Assembly (NCBI GenBank): GCA_037074705.1
Contig: CM073594.1
Location: 80,477,009 to 80,541,008, forward strand
Origin: Zhengitettix transpicula
Taxonomy: Eukaryota > Arthropoda > Insecta > Orthoptera > Tetrigidae
DNA: 64,000 nt
Reading direction: 5' to 3'
The translations under genes were made by a program, and so were the position numbers. Below, piece by piece: positions 23,445 through 36,115 of the stretch; positions within the stretch are counted from its first letter, which is position 1; each line of letters opens with the position of its first letter. A model generated the notes under the pieces. It saw only the letters and a program-made list of their open reading frames with translations. It was not told the DNA's origin and searched no databases.

Positions 23445-23930
23445 TCATAGTTGTTGGGAGAAGTTTCGGAGAAGGCCGTGCCGGTAACGGGACAGTGTTT
23501 ACAGCCTTGGGGGAGAAGGGACCCGAAGACAATCGATAACGACTCTAGAACGGCAATAAGCAACACAGCCAATTTATTTCATCGTCAAAGGAACCCAACC
23601 CCCGTCCTTTCACTCCACCCCTTGTCTAAAACTCGGATACAAGTTGGGAAACAGGAAGAGGGGTTGGGGAGGAAAGACCCGCCACTTGAACAAATCGGAT
23701 TTTCCCTCCAACTGGCAACTTAGTTTATAGAGGAGACACACCGGCCGAAAAACTTTTTACAAGGAAAGAGTCGCGGAGAATGCAAGCACAATTCAGGAGG
23801 AGGGGACCGTTTTTTTGCCTAGGGGCCTACATATGGGAGTCGGAGAAAGGTCCCTCTCAAACGCAAAGTCCGGCAAGAGCTCTACGGAAAAAGGGACAAA
23901 GTAAGATCTTTTGATGAGTCTCCCCGACTA
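23445..23930 (+). other. GC-balanced unique stretch, unrecognised
   Basis: About 480 bases of near-even composition, not matching families A-D. A 90-codon frame (23451-23723, plus) is rich in R, T, P and Q and lacks a motif. It could be a decayed element internal region or host sequence. Confidence 0.2.
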
Positions 23931-23934
23931 GGTA

Positions 23935-25840
23935 CATTAACGTTAATCTTTCTGCAGGACGAGTTTCAGTTCAACCAGTAATAATGTAAAACATAAAGTC
24001 ACTCGCTTTATTCACCACAAGAATTACCAGAATTACTAAAATCACTTAGAAACACAGATTATCGACAAAGGAAAACATGATAAATGTTGCTGCAGTGAAA
24101 CAAAGCACGAGACTCATTCCAAGAATCGAGCTTTACTTCTCAAAATTTTATTAATCAAATATAATGTCTTATTTAGTCTGCATTTCAGATGTTTTACAAT
24201 TCACATCAATTTAAATAGGAAATCATTTTCTAATTTTATGAATTCTCACATTTTTGTTGCTATTGATTTACGATTTACCAAGTTGCTGAAATTTACTGAA
24301 AATATTCCGATCATCTCAGGCATGTCTAGCCGAAAATTAACTATAAAACTATTACTTCCTCAATGAAGAAAAAACTGCCTTTCTAGATAAAAATTTTAAT
24401 GGTGTCGAGCCATGTCCGGCCGTGTCACGAGCGGACAACCTCCCGCGGCCCCCGGGCTATTCAAGTATAAAGTTTCCGAGTCAGTTTTGGTTTCAAAATT
24501 AAGTGAATGTTTAATGTATAACATTTCTGAAACTTATCTGGATTTATTATTTCTACCTCTATGTACAATATGGAAACTGTTCCAATTGGTAGTGATTCGT
24601 TTAATAAATATTCTTAGAAATGCTCAATTAAGATACAAATATTTTAACACTTATAGGCCTATTTATCTGATGTTCTTAAATCAATTAAATTCATGGACAA
24701 CGGTCATAAACGTACAGAATAACATGTTGTTTGCTGAGAAATAAAATATTGTGTATTGAGAGAATTTAAGATTTGTGGTATTTATGAATATGGAATAAAA
24801 AACTTGCACTCCATACTTACTACATAATATTGCGTACGTATAAAATAATTATTTCGTCAAATAAATGTGAAAAACAGCGGCCTATTACCCAGAAAATTTA
24901 GTATCAAATTTAAAACTTAAAATTTTACAAGTACACAACATTTCATCCCTGATTGGGACGTTTTCATGTCTACATAACAATTAAATTCAGTTATCAGTTT
25001 TTAAGGAAATCATACATACATGTTAATTTTTAATACAATATTGTATAAATATAATTTATAAATTAGTATATGTAAATTTATATCAACATAAATTTGTAAC
25101 GTGCTGTGTGTACACACGTTGCGGCTGAAATGACTGTTATTGACACAGTTGTTAGGAATATCATTTAATTTTAAAATAATAATGGAAATAGAAAATTATA
25201 TAATACAACAAATACATTACAATAACAATGAATCATAAATTTTATTAAAATTATTATATAAGCCGTTGTGTTTGTTAAGTATAACGTTTTAAAATTGTTC
25301 ATAAATTTCTGACAAATAGGCTGATATTTTTAACATTTATTTAAAAAGGAGTCTGATTAATATGATCATTTCATTTAATGCAGGACTTGTTATAATTTTT
25401 ATATTCCTAAATTTCTAAGCAAAGGCATGGCAATAACTGACCAGGCACGATTTGGTATATCGAAGGATTTAAATTGCCATCACCGGTATAATGAGAATAT
25501 TTCCTGAAGCAAACGTAGTGTTTTTTATTACGACGTACCACCATTCTACAATTCTTGCATGAGATTCATGCGTTCATCCACGAGCTTTAATAAAAAAATA
25601 TGGCAAAAGTCATTCTTCCATATTTTACGTTGTAAGGTATCGCCTTGTACGGATTTGAACCTTATATTTATTTTAATTTCAGCAGCGATGAGACGTTAAA
25701 TGATCGAGAAAACTTTTCTTTTTATTATAAATTTACTGACAGTGGGTGATTTAATATTCGGTTCGCGTTGGTCGGGTGATCCATTACTGAATCGTTCGTA
25801 AATAGTGCATATAGTAATTTCTTATAAATAAATAATAATA
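23935..25840. other. AT-rich; one unrecognised 110-codon frame
   Basis: The longest frame is 24412-24744 (plus). Its first 25 codons cover a small GC-rich patch (24405-24475), and the rest is hydrophobic and AT-driven, without a motif or a credible start context. I do not call it a gene. No other signal. Confidence 0.4.
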
Positions 25841-25842
25841 TA

Positions 25843-27370
25843 TGTGAACTTAATTAAAGGTACACCCAGATAATTATTTGACTGAAGCATATCTTAAGGT
25901 AAAATTACTTGACATTATTAACAGACAGTGAATTGTGAACCGTCTGATTCCAAGCTGACGTGAAGTTATCACAGGCAATAATCCGGCGCTGAAGGCACCG
26001 CAGGGTGCTAAGGTAGGCATTCCCGGAGACAATGGACGCCTCTCGACGTGTTTTCGTGTTAATTACACGCCTTGTGCCAGACAATGCAGCTAATAAAGAC
26101 GGATGAAGACAGCTAGAGGCTCGGTCTGTCCCACAGCTTAGACGGCGTCAAGGGCCACCATGTCATCTTTGAGCAACGCAGAAACGTGAAAGCTACATAG
26201 CATTCATTTAATTCCTCTTTTCCAAAAGTTTTAAGATATATATTGTAATACCAATTGAACAGGCTATTAATTGTTTTTAATTTAATTTAATTGTTGGCGG
26301 AACGGGTGCTTAAAGACAACAATCACAGCGGGTCTATCTTTGTTAACAATGGGAGACTGGAGACCGCGCGCCTAGAGGAACGCAGTCGACGGCAAGACGC
26401 TGTATGCGTCGAGAACTAGGACATAGCAGTTCGGTCCAAATAGAGAAATAGAAACAGTAAAAGCCTGCGGATCCAGATATATGAATAGGGCTATCTAGGA
26501 AGTCCAACGGCGAGATATAATAGTTTACATAAAACGCAAGTTAACAGTTTGACGGAGAGACTTGTAAATTTGCAGTTTGGAAGCAGAAGTTTTGCTTCAC
26601 AAACTGAACTAATTTCGCATAGGGAGACTTTGATGAGATATACGTCTGGCAACTGGCTGAGGGTGAGATGATCCAGGTTCCAGTATAGCTGAGATCCAGA
26701 GCAACCGTGTGTTAAAAAATCTAATAAGTAGAATCAGTGTATAGCGGCCTGTTTACTGGGTGTTGACTTCAAGCAAGAAGAATCCAAACTGGTACCAGTA
26801 ACCCTGTCGTGAGTACAAACAATTATTAATGACTGTAAACGATAATTAAATGGTATAGTCAGATTTCGTTCGCATTTTCTTTTCATTCGATTTCTTCTAC
26901 TTTTGTATTTAATATTGTATTCCGTTAGCTTCAATGAGTTTGGTTTGTTAATATTTTAGCTCACTGTATTTGTTCTTCCTATCAAACCCAGTGGTGACCC
27001 TGAGATAATGAGAAATCCAACGTAATTAATTGTAAAATTATAAAGCTATATTTTCATATAACGCCACGAATTAATAAAATAAAAATTGAAATATTTGTTT
27101 GTTAAACTGATGGAATTCGGCGTGCAAAGCAGGGCTTATAATGTGATATTATCAACAATAAATTTTTAAATACATAATAATTTTGTTAATTATTCCTATG
27201 ACTTAAGACCACCTGTTTAATTATTACATATTTGGCGTCTTCAACGTGTGGCTAACTATCATTAAAATTTTAATCAATTTTTTTATGTTAATTGATTCAT
27301 TTAATTAACATATCAAGGTGTTGATTACTTTTATGGCTTTACCAACGTGGGGCTAATTTAAATAAATCTT
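25843..27370 (+). mobile_element. Family B LTR-like element, copy B1
   Basis: Begins TGTGAACTTAATTAAAGG after a short TA run, contains CTGGTACCAG (26789-26798), a splice-donor-like GTGAGT (26809), the internal AGTCAGATTTCG box and a splice-acceptor-like AACCCAG (ending 26991). It then ends TTATTACA before TTTGGCGTCTTCAACGTGTGG (about 27233). A second such unit follows about 100 bases on (CTTTACCAACGTGGGGC). TG...ACA ends followed by a TGGCG-type string are what an LTR plus primer binding site would look like. No gag or pol frame follows. The first third (to about 26700) is long, GC-balanced and unlike B3, so it may hold an insertion. Confidence 0.6.
26809..26991 (+). other. Intron-like module in B1
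   Basis: GTGAGT at the left, AGTCAGATTTCG in the middle and CAAACCCAG at the right, 183 bases. The same three landmarks in the same order recur in the other family B copies. Confidence 0.45.
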
Positions 27371-27374
27371 ATTG

Positions 27375-30300
27375 TTTATTACAATACGTTAAGTAACGAA
27401 ACGCTGAGAAGCTGGAAGTTAAAACTGGAGATTGGACATTGAAGAAATTCTCTCGAAAACATTCTCATGAAGCAACTTGAAAATTTTGTTGTTATGGATT
27501 CATAGCTTATCAGGTGGAGTAACTCAGATTTTGAATTTAAATTCATAATTTAATCACATAAATTGTTGAAATCGGTGTCTTAAGCCGTAACAAATATCTG
27601 AAACCCTATTGGAAGAAGGAAATTAATAACATACGTTACCGTGATATTGGGTTAAGTGAATCATATACTAGAAAACAATTTTTCGAAGCAGTTCCTTGTA
27701 TAAAATAAAAAGCCGCTCGGTTTAGCAGTTGCTTATTTTTTCTAAGAGCGAAACATTTAATTATATAAGACCACAGAAGTTCAGTTAATTAGTTTTCTTT
27801 TTCAAAAGTTTGAAGACATATGTCAAGAAATGAATATTTATAAAAGAAACACTAAAATGGTAGGAGTTAAAACTGGAGGTTGCACAATGAACAATTTCCA
27901 AGACCGTGAAGGAACTGGACTTTAGAAATTTCTAGTCTGGGATACATAACACTTCTTTTCCGAGTTAGAAGCAACATGGACATATAAATAAATGCTTAAG
28001 GAAGAAAATATAAATGTATTGACCAATGAGTTGTTAACAACAAGTATAAAACCTATGGTGGTGTTATATTATTGTCGGGTTTTCCATTGCCTAGAACTGT
28101 TTAAGTTAAGGAGGTTTAAGTTGAAAGGGAATTGTTATCGACGGAGAGTATGTAGTCATATAAAGGGATAAAATGAACGAAAGAGCAAAGTATAGCAAGT
28201 AGAATTAGAAAATCGACGTTTCTTCATTGTGCATTCGCTGTGCAGAAATCTAAGACAGCTGCCTCTCTCGGACTGGGATGAACCGAGTAGGTCGATGTCC
28301 ACAAGGTTTGTTTGGACTCTCAACTGAATAACTACCACCCTTAAGAAAACAAATAATTCTTAATACATTTTTATCTTTCGCCTATTTCTTTCATCTAATC
28401 CGTTTCTCTACCTGACTACATATTCTTCCTAATATCAAATTAGCCTGTATTTACTTCAGCATAAGTAAAGATTTTGAGGCCTCATTCGCTGTTAGTTTTG
28501 TTTCGTCACTCATAGTTTAAATATTTGGTACCTGAAAATATATATCTGCCCAAGTATTTAATTAACTAAAAAATATATATTGTAAAACATTATGTATATA
28601 AATATTGTATTCAATTACCAAAAACATGTTTTAATAAAGTTTATACTGAAAATGTAACGTGAAGGGTGACCGTAAACAAGCATTGAAGTAATTCTAACAT
28701 TTTCTTTTCTTTGCATTAGTTTATTCGTTCAGAAAAAAGTTTAGATTCCAATAAAATATAGATAAATGTATTTTGTTGTATTTTATCTGATTCTTTTCTG
28801 TATATTCATTGGCTTATTAATTCAGCAAAGTAGTTTAGACGCCCTTAAAATATAGATAAATATAGTGTTAATTAACAAATACTCGACCAGAAAATTATAT
28901 TTATTAACAAAACATTAAATAAAAGACGTTTCGTCCTCTTTTAGGTTTAATCTATAAATTATAGAATTCATTTTTAAAGGTTTTTTAAAGAACAAATACA
29001 AAATATTTTAATTATTTTAATTTGAGTTACAATTTTGTTTTTAAATCATGCAGAACAATTTAGAGACAAGGTTTTTCAACCTATACTGTTGCAACGAAAA
29101 AGTAACTCATAGGTGACAAGGAAATGCGGCCTACAACAATGTATTGTAGCCTGTATATCTTAGAAACACTCTGAAATATTAAATTTAATTACTATATTAT
29201 GTTACAAAAATGTCTAAAATATGAAATTAAAAAATTATCATAGTTTTGTTAAAATTATTGGTATCATATAATACACATAAAGCTGTTGGAGTCGAGCGGA
29301 TGTGTAAAATTTCACACATCAATCTAATCTTAATTATTCATCTAAAACTATTACATTTTCCCAATCAAATATGTGATTTGGAGGCACGAGTGAGCAATTG
29401 TTAACTATGTAATTCTTAAAGATTTTATTTTAAATCACAAGTAATTTTCACAGCCTTGTATCTGTCCTGCATTATTGAAATTATTATAGAGAAACTAATA
29501 AATTCGAATGAAGTTATAATATGGAAAGCAAATATATTTTACAAACTTCACATTACCTTCAATCTGGATCAGTTTTATACTCTAAAAGTTGCACCCTACG
29601 ATATCGACACCATTATCTTTTTTTTATAAATCAGACCAGGTTCAGAAACAATGCCACTAATTTGGCTGACTCGTCAACAAAAATTGACGCGAAAGCGTTG
29701 CAATATTGTCCGCGACTTTTCTCGGAATTATTTTTTAAAAAAGAAGCGCGCCGCCGAATTATTAAATAATTTATTTTATTGGAATCTGAGCACAAGCTAA
29801 CAGCAAGTCGGACATTCGAACTAATGATCCTAACATTTTAGCGCCGCCGTGACGGGAGGACAGGATGTGTACATGTCAAAATACAAGTCGAAGGGATTAG
29901 GAGGGTCACCAGTGAAAATTTCATCCAGCGGACATTAATAAAATATAAATATTCCGAAGGGAACCTCCCTCCACAACTCAGTTCTGGGCTTCGTGGAGTA
30001 AAATATTTAAATCAATTGCCAAACAACTGTCAGGTGATTTTTTTTCCATCCGTGTGGTGGGGAAAGAAATTGTCGAGCTCGGAGGAGACGCGAGCTCGGA
30101 AAAGCAGTAAAGGATCACATCCCATAAAGATATGTTGGTTAGCGAAGACAGAGAGGAGAAGTGTATAAGATCACATCTCAGAAAGAATGGGTGGTTATCG
30201 AAGGCAAAGGAAAAGGACAGAAAGGAAGGTTAGAGAAGTGCATCCTGATATGATTAGTTCGTCGTAGAAGCGGGAACTTAGAAAGAATTGTGCGAGTTCC

Positions 30301-31595
30301 TTGCACAGTCTTTCATCGCAGTCTGGGAAGAACAGTGCATGTTCAATGAACGAGTTATTGTAGCAGCCTAAGGAGAGAGGGGGGAGGGGGTAACGCGAAC
30401 CAATGAAGCCACAGATCTGAGGAGCCTCACAAGTAATGAACCGGCGTTCATTACTCGACTTGGACACTACGTGTCGCTGAGTAGGAAAGAAATTTGAGGG
30501 AACCTAGCACACGGCACCTGAAGTTCCGAGAATCACCAGTTACCTGCCATCCATCAACATGATCCTAGCCGACGAGAGAAAAACAATCAGGTGTATCTAG
30601 TTCCGTATCGAGATGCGTTTGACGAGATTTCCGTTACACGATGCCCACGAATCATGACCCTTCGATTTGAACTAAATAATATTTTAATTTAAGCCAGGGA
30701 GCTAATCGCATTAATAATAATTTTTTTTAATAACCCTGTTAATTGATGTTGAAATTTAGTAATCAAATAAATTAAATGTTTTTTATTAAGTGATCTATTC
30801 CGTACAATCCACCCAATTAGGTACGTTACAAATTTGATCAGAAAATATTCTATTTTTCAAACTAAAATATTTTTTAAATATAAGATAATGATTTTTTTTT
30901 CAACTGTTCTCAAAATAATTTTTGCAAGTCAATTGTTTAAAGTTATGCACGAAAAATTATTTTACATCCAACTTATGAAGAGTGAAAACTGAATTATTTG
31001 AGACAGACGTATTCTTAATTTGAATAAATGCCTAGAATTTTTTTTCCAGCGAGGTTAAACGCCTGCTGAAGAAATAAGATATTCAGTATCGCAGTAGATT
31101 TACGAGATGTTATGGGAAGGTCAGTATTGAATATTTATTTGTGATATAATTTTAATGAGGTGTTTATACATGCTGCTGTCCCCTGACGAGCCAGCCGCAG
31201 TGTGAGACTTGGCTTGAGTTAACTGTTTGCAAACATGAACGCCGCAACTCAGCGGCTCGGCCTTTGAGAACGCTTCGCAGTGCTGCCTACCACAAACATG
31301 GAGGGAGTGGCTTCTAATTACTATGTTGCCCATGTCTGATCCCGATTCTGCAGGACTAATAGTAAATATATAACAGTCTGGATAACTTAGCGGCTTGCCT
31401 GGTAACTCAATGCCGTGATGAGAAATATAGTATTAAAAATTCGTCACTGATATCTAAGATAAAATATTCCCATGAAAAAAAATTAAAATTATTAATTGAA
31501 TAGCTCCAATTTTTATATCAGTTACAGAAAATTAAAACTTAATTTTTTCATTGTCGAAAAGGTTTGACTACAAAAACATGGCCGTCTGGTTTCAG
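27375..31595. other. 4.2 kb without a supported gene
   Basis: Two related strings (AGTTAAAACTGGAGATTGG at 27418 and AGTTAAAACTGGAGGTTGC at 27864) lie about 450 bases apart and may belong to the region following B1. Frames at 28156-28338, 29521-29769, 30195-30467 and 31121-31333 are motif-free. A GC-balanced piece at 30060-30560 and another at 31165-31330 (with TGTTTGCAAACA) are unique in the window and unexplained. Confidence 0.4.
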
Positions 31596-31599
31596 TTTC

Positions 31600-33515
31600 A
31601 TTTTTTTTTATCTTATAAATAAAAATAAGAGAAAAACCGTGATTCGTGTCAAATCGAAGGTAAGGGATGTCGCTGAGAATATTTATGACAATCTGGACAA
31701 CACGTGAGGGGTGGGCTAGAGTGGGAGGAGTGGGAGTAAGAAATTTAAAAACAAGTTGACCAGCAATTTTTTTCTTCGAATAAATAAATTTTGGGATAAA
31801 ATAAGATAATTAAAAATTTCTCTATATGTTCTTCTTGTTTCATTTCAACCCTTTTCTGGCTTTGGAGGGTAGCTCCCCTCAGATACATAAAAATATCGCA
31901 AAAGCAATCGAGATTGGAGTCTAATAGGGTTATTGATGTCACTGAGTTTTATATGACATTAAATTGGACGCTTAATCCCCCGGGGCGGGAATGAACGGGA
32001 TGGAATTTTTCAAACTTGTTAAATCGTCGATATTAGCGTGAAATAAATAAATTTCAGGGCCATTGACGTTGATAGTATTTCTAATGATGTTGTTTGTAAA
32101 ATTTCATAGGCTTTCAGCGTGAGAGGGGAACACGCTTAGGAGTAGGGGTTGAAATATTGTAACATAATAAGACAACGGATATTTAATTAAGATAAATATT
32201 TTAAGTTGTCAAAGAAATTGAAAGTGTTTTTACCGATGTTATTTGAGTATAATTGTAACCCCTTACAGCATGGGAAAGGAGCACCCTTCGGAATAGGGGA
32301 AGGATCCTTTACAATAAAATTACGCGAATTAACCCGAGATTGGAGCCAAAACCAAGGTTATGTATGTAACTGAGTTTAATTATAACATTCAACTTAGCAT
32401 TTAACCCCTAGGGGCAGGGGTCGAAAAGGTTGTAATTTTTGAACATGCAAACATGGCAGAAATTTGCGTTGAATAAATAATTTTGTTTGCCTAATATTTT
32501 TTGAGGTCAATTCAATTCAGAATATTTGTCTTTACGTTTTCTGTATAATTTCAACCCCTTTTGGGCTTAGGAGACGATTGCGGATAGGGGTGATGTTAGG
32601 TGGTTCGATACAGCAAAATAATGCCCATACAAATGGGATTGGAATCAAATTAGGGATATGGAAGTCGCTGAGTTTATTTATGACAATCTGGTCAACGCGC
32701 GTGGGTGGGTGGCGGTGGGAGGGGGTTTCGCCGTGGTGGATGATGTTGGGAGGGGGGTAAAAATTTGCAAACATTTTAAACAGCCGATTTTTGCAAAGAA
32801 TAAATATATTTCGGGATCAATGAACCTTATAATATCTCTCTATATGCTCTCCATGTATAATTTCAACCCTTTCCTGGTTCGGAAGGGCAGCATCCTTAAG
32901 GGTGTGGCATTACTAAAAATTATGTAAAACAATCGAGATTCGAGTTGAATCCATGGTTTTGTATGTCACTGAGTTTAATTATTACATTCAACTTGCCGCT
33001 AAATTCCCACAAGCGTGGGTGGTATTTTTAAAACATGTTAATCGGCCGATATTAGCGTCGCATTAACTGTTTTTGGAGTTAATTAAATTTAATATTTCTC
33101 TAGATGCTCTTGGTGTATAATTTTAATCCCTGTCGGCATGCATGTGAGGAAACTTCGGGATGGGGTTTGGTGGGGCGTTACATGAAAATAACGCTGATAC
33201 ATTGGAATCAAATCCGAGGGTATCTACAATTCTGAATATAATAATTACATTCAACTTTTTGTTGATCCCAAAGTACAGTGAGGACGTGGGTGGAAATTTT
33301 GTAAAATATTGAAACGGACGATATGATTAATGAAAGAAACATTTTCGGGGTCAATGATTTCAACCCCTTTCGGCATGGGAGGTGAGAACATGTAGGGATA
33401 GGGGGGCGAAGTGCATTACATAAAAATAACGCAAGAGCAATCGAGATTGGAGTCAAATTTGGGATTATGGATATACGACATCCCGGGAAACGCCGACCAC
33501 CCAGCTAGTAATTAT
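31600..33515 (+). repeat. Family D tandem array, about seven diverged units
   Basis: A unit of roughly 240-310 bases recurs with the same landmarks: ATGTCGCTGAGTTTAATTAT, a CTAGGGGCGGG-type G-rich box, AACGGCCGATATTAGCG, AATAAAT..TTTCGGGGTCAATGA, AATTTCAACCCCTTTTCGGC, a second G-rich box, then CAATCGAGATTGGAGTC. The AATTTCAACCCC box falls near 31839, 32105, 32256, 32546, 32857, 33117 and 33354; one spacing is short, so one unit is truncated. The right end closes with CCCGGGAAACGCC...CCCAGCTAGTAATTATA, the family's terminal motif. Short frames inside are by-products of the repeat. Confidence 0.8.
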
Positions 33516-33519
33516 ATAA

Positions 33520-33794
33520 TAACGTCGGACTATGTCCCAAGAACCTTTCGGATAACGTAAAATACATATACTCAGTGTATACGGAGGGTATATACATACA
33601 GGAGAAACCGAATGTATTTTGATCTTTGTCCAAAAATGATTGGAACGGTTCAAAATCTTTATGAAAATTTCCAAAACCAGTTTTGAAAAATGAAGACAAT
33701 ATTTATGTATGCTTCAAAAAATTATAACATTTTATTTTCTGCGACTTATATAAGAAAAAATATGGGCTAATTGAATGGAAGTCGAAAAATGTCG
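33520..33794. other. No gene seen
   Basis: Frames here (33465-33699, minus) overlap each other and lack motifs. Confidence 0.4.
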
Positions 33795-33840
33795 ACCGGA
33801 CCGGGAATCGAACCCAGCACCTTCCTATGTTTCAGACTTA
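33795..33840 (-). other. tRNA-like T-arm / pol III B-box fragment
   Basis: On the minus strand CTGGGTTCGATTCCCGG forms a five-pair T stem with a standard TTCGATT loop and a perfect B-box. Upstream sequence does not fold into an anticodon or D arm, so this is not an intact tRNA gene. It may be the remains of a tRNA-derived SINE or of a tRNA pseudogene. Confidence 0.4.
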
Positions 33841-33844
33841 ATAT

Positions 33845-34235
33845 TAGCTTTCCTTGATTTCTTAGAATTTATGTAATAATAATATTAAAACATGTCTTAA
33901 TCAATTGACAGTTGTTGTTAAATAAGCAAAAATATTTGACGAATTAGGGAACTCAAAATTTAAACGCTCAATTTACAAATTGATTTGGAAAATGTTGATG
34001 TTTTACTGCAATTCAAAAATTAAATTATGTGACAATTTTGTGGTAATTATGTTACTTTCAGTACAATGAAATTTTATTGTTGACCACAGTCCGTAAAAAT
34101 TATTTAGAGTGCTAGGTTCTCTACCAATATCGCAGAACTAAGTTAACAGTGTTCGACAAATGTCTCTCTGTATAAACAAAAATGTCCGGGAAAATAGCAA
34201 CATGACTCGTTTTCCACGAAATATTCTCTAATCGC
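33845..34235. other. No gene seen
   Basis: AT-rich, featureless. Confidence 0.5.
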
Positions 34236-34274
34236 TTACTCACCGTGTCAGTGTTTGAGGTTTCTTTAATTTAC

Positions 34275-34483
34275 CGGTAAAATGGTGAGAGTTTTCTTTG
34301 TCATATTTCGGAGATATTGTACTGTTCCTTACAACCGATACTGCCACGTGGTTTCCACGGCTGTTTGCGGCCGCGGTGGGAGAAGAATTTAGGTCCTTTG
34401 TGTCCACGTGTCCTTCGCGGTTGAGTTTTCCCTGCGGCTGGTTGTGGACGGTCTCTGGAGGACTCGCCGCGACATCAAAGGGG
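34275..34483 (-). CDS. Possible single host exon, unrecognised
   Basis: In a local GC-balanced patch the minus strand has a 209-base open segment bounded by GGCCCAG (acceptor-like, AG at 34485-34484) and ACCG/GTAAAT (donor-like, GT at 34274-34273). The frame is open beyond both ends (34240-34503). The predicted residues are hydrophilic and rich in S, T, N, P and K, as in a disordered linker, with no domain I recognise. The pyrimidine tract before the acceptor is weak. The opposite strand is also open (34298-34528) but reads as a hydrophobic, cysteine-rich chain. It may be a chance frame. Confidence 0.25.
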
Positions 34484-34529
34484 CTGGGCCAGCAATATAG
34501 CAATTTGCTTTATTCACTCTGTTTATAGT

Positions 34530-34745
34530 TGATCATTGTCAGCCAGGGGCTGTGTCGACCGCATATTGATGAGTGCTGTAGGGACTCGCAAAAAGCGACC
34601 TTACCATGCAAATGCTGCTTTAGGACTTGCTAATGCGACAAACAAAGCAAAGACGCCCCCGTCTGTCCTTGACAGAGACTCCAAGGGCGATGCAGAGCTC
34701 TGGCAGTGACGCATCTCCCAATCAAGACGTCATTTACATATTACA
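34530..34745. promoter_or_regulatory. GC-balanced non-repeat stretch with octamer motif
   Basis: Contains CCATGCAAATGC (an ATGCAAAT octamer, the POU-factor site, at about 34604), TTGTC and AAACAAAG strings and a TGACGC box. It does not match any repeat family in the window. Regulatory use is a guess. Confidence 0.15.
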
Positions 34746-34913
34746 GTTAATGACATTTTTTATTAAAAGAATATTCTAAAATTTTGTTATTAACGCTTCT
34801 AGCTGCTAATTTCCCAAGTGAGTTTGACTCATGACCCTACCTCATTCAATGTTGTACACTCTTTTTCTCTCATTATTGACCAACATTATTACATAACCTA
34901 AGTAATATTTTGA

Positions 34914-34916
<3 letters not shown>

Positions 34917-34976
<60 letters not shown>
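34917..34976. repeat. (CA)n(TA)n microsatellite
   Basis: About 14 CA followed by about 16 TA repeats. A minus-strand family B copy begins immediately to its right. Confidence 0.95.
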
Positions 34977-34978
<2 letters not shown>

Positions 34979-34983
<5 letters not shown>

Positions 34984-36091
34984 AATAATTAACAATTGAA
35001 CTTTATTTAATTTTATTTAGAGAATTTGATGACTTTGCCTCTCGTTGAAGCGCCATTTACGTAATAATTAAATGGAAGGCTTTTTATTAAATGAAAAGAT
35101 CGAAATTAACAAACAAAATATTTATTTATTTTGTAGCAACAAAAGATTATTACAAACACAAAATTTGAGATCTCATTCTCTCAGGGCCTTGACTGGGTTT
35201 GATAATGGACACAACAAATTCATTTAAAAATCTTATTATCAAACAGTTCACATTTACCTAAACAGTACGTCAAATTAAAAAGAAAAGAAGTTAACTTTGA
35301 TTGACAATTAAAAGAGATCGAAATCTGACTCTATCCTTTAATTACGTTTACAATTAATCATTAGTTTGGTTTTGTTACTTACATCTGTCCAGCTGGTACC
35401 AGCATTCTTTTTGGTTTCGGAAGTACACTATTGAAAATTATACACGGATTCCAAAAGTCGACTCACAGATTTTACACTATTGAATTCAAAATTGGTAGGC
35501 TCACAGGAACTCGGATGATCCTCCTAAATGTCAGCTATCTGATTTCTGCTCGCCTTATCGGAACCCTATGATTCGTAGATTTATTAGTCTTTTAATGAAT
35601 TGGACGTAAACTGCAACGTAGCTCCTTGACGATTTATTTTAACTGTTTATTCTTTCGGAGCAAACTAACTTTTCTTTAGCTCCTGGCTGTAGACTTTACC
35701 TTCTTCTTACTTTTCAATTATTTACACTGCAATACTTGCGGCGTGAATGTTTTCTTCATGTTAATTTACAGCTGTAACTAGTTATACATTGTCGGTGTCT
35801 AGTCTCTGCTAAAATTATATATCTTGTTCTGCTCCTCATCCGCCATCAGCTCCTAACAATCTTTCTCCGCTAACTAACAGTTATAACTTGTTCTGCTCCT
35901 CACGATGTTTTTCTGCAAACTGACTCTTTGTTTTCTCGAGTTTTCGCGCGCATACGCCATTTTTGACTTTTCGACAAAGCAAAGTGAGCTCGCTTCTCTC
36001 ATTGTTGCTTTGTTCGATCAGACCACTATAATGGATTTTTTAAACAATACAAATTTTGTGTCGAAACAATTAATGGACTAATTACTTGACA
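34979..36091 (-). mobile_element. Family B LTR-like element, copy B2
   Basis: Read on minus: TGTCAAGTAATTAGTCC at 36091, CTGGTACCAG (35402-35393), donor-like GTAAGT (35382), GAGTCAGATTTCG, acceptor-like AACCCAG (to 35193), GCCCTGAGAGAATGAG, and a TTATTACG/AAATGGCGCTTCAACG unit near 35075-35050. It closes with TTATTACA at the (CA)(TA) tract. It has the same order of landmarks as B1 and B3, and no protein-coding interior. Confidence 0.7.
35193..35382 (-). other. Intron-like module in B2
   Basis: GTAAGT to CCCAG, 190 bases, with the conserved GTCAGATTTCG box inside. Confidence 0.5.
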
Positions 36092-36115
36092 TTATATTTA
36101 TATATATATATATAT
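36092..36115. repeat. (TA)n tract between two divergent family B copies
   Basis: A short TA-rich run separates the opposed TGT ends of B2 (minus) and B3 (plus), giving a near-palindromic junction. Confidence 0.85.

Noticed and set aside
25640..25670. GGTTCAAATCC (minus) as a B-box
   Set aside because: No paired stem on either side; likely chance.
33795..33840. tRNA gene
   Set aside because: Only the T arm and B-box are intact; no anticodon or acceptor stem can be drawn.
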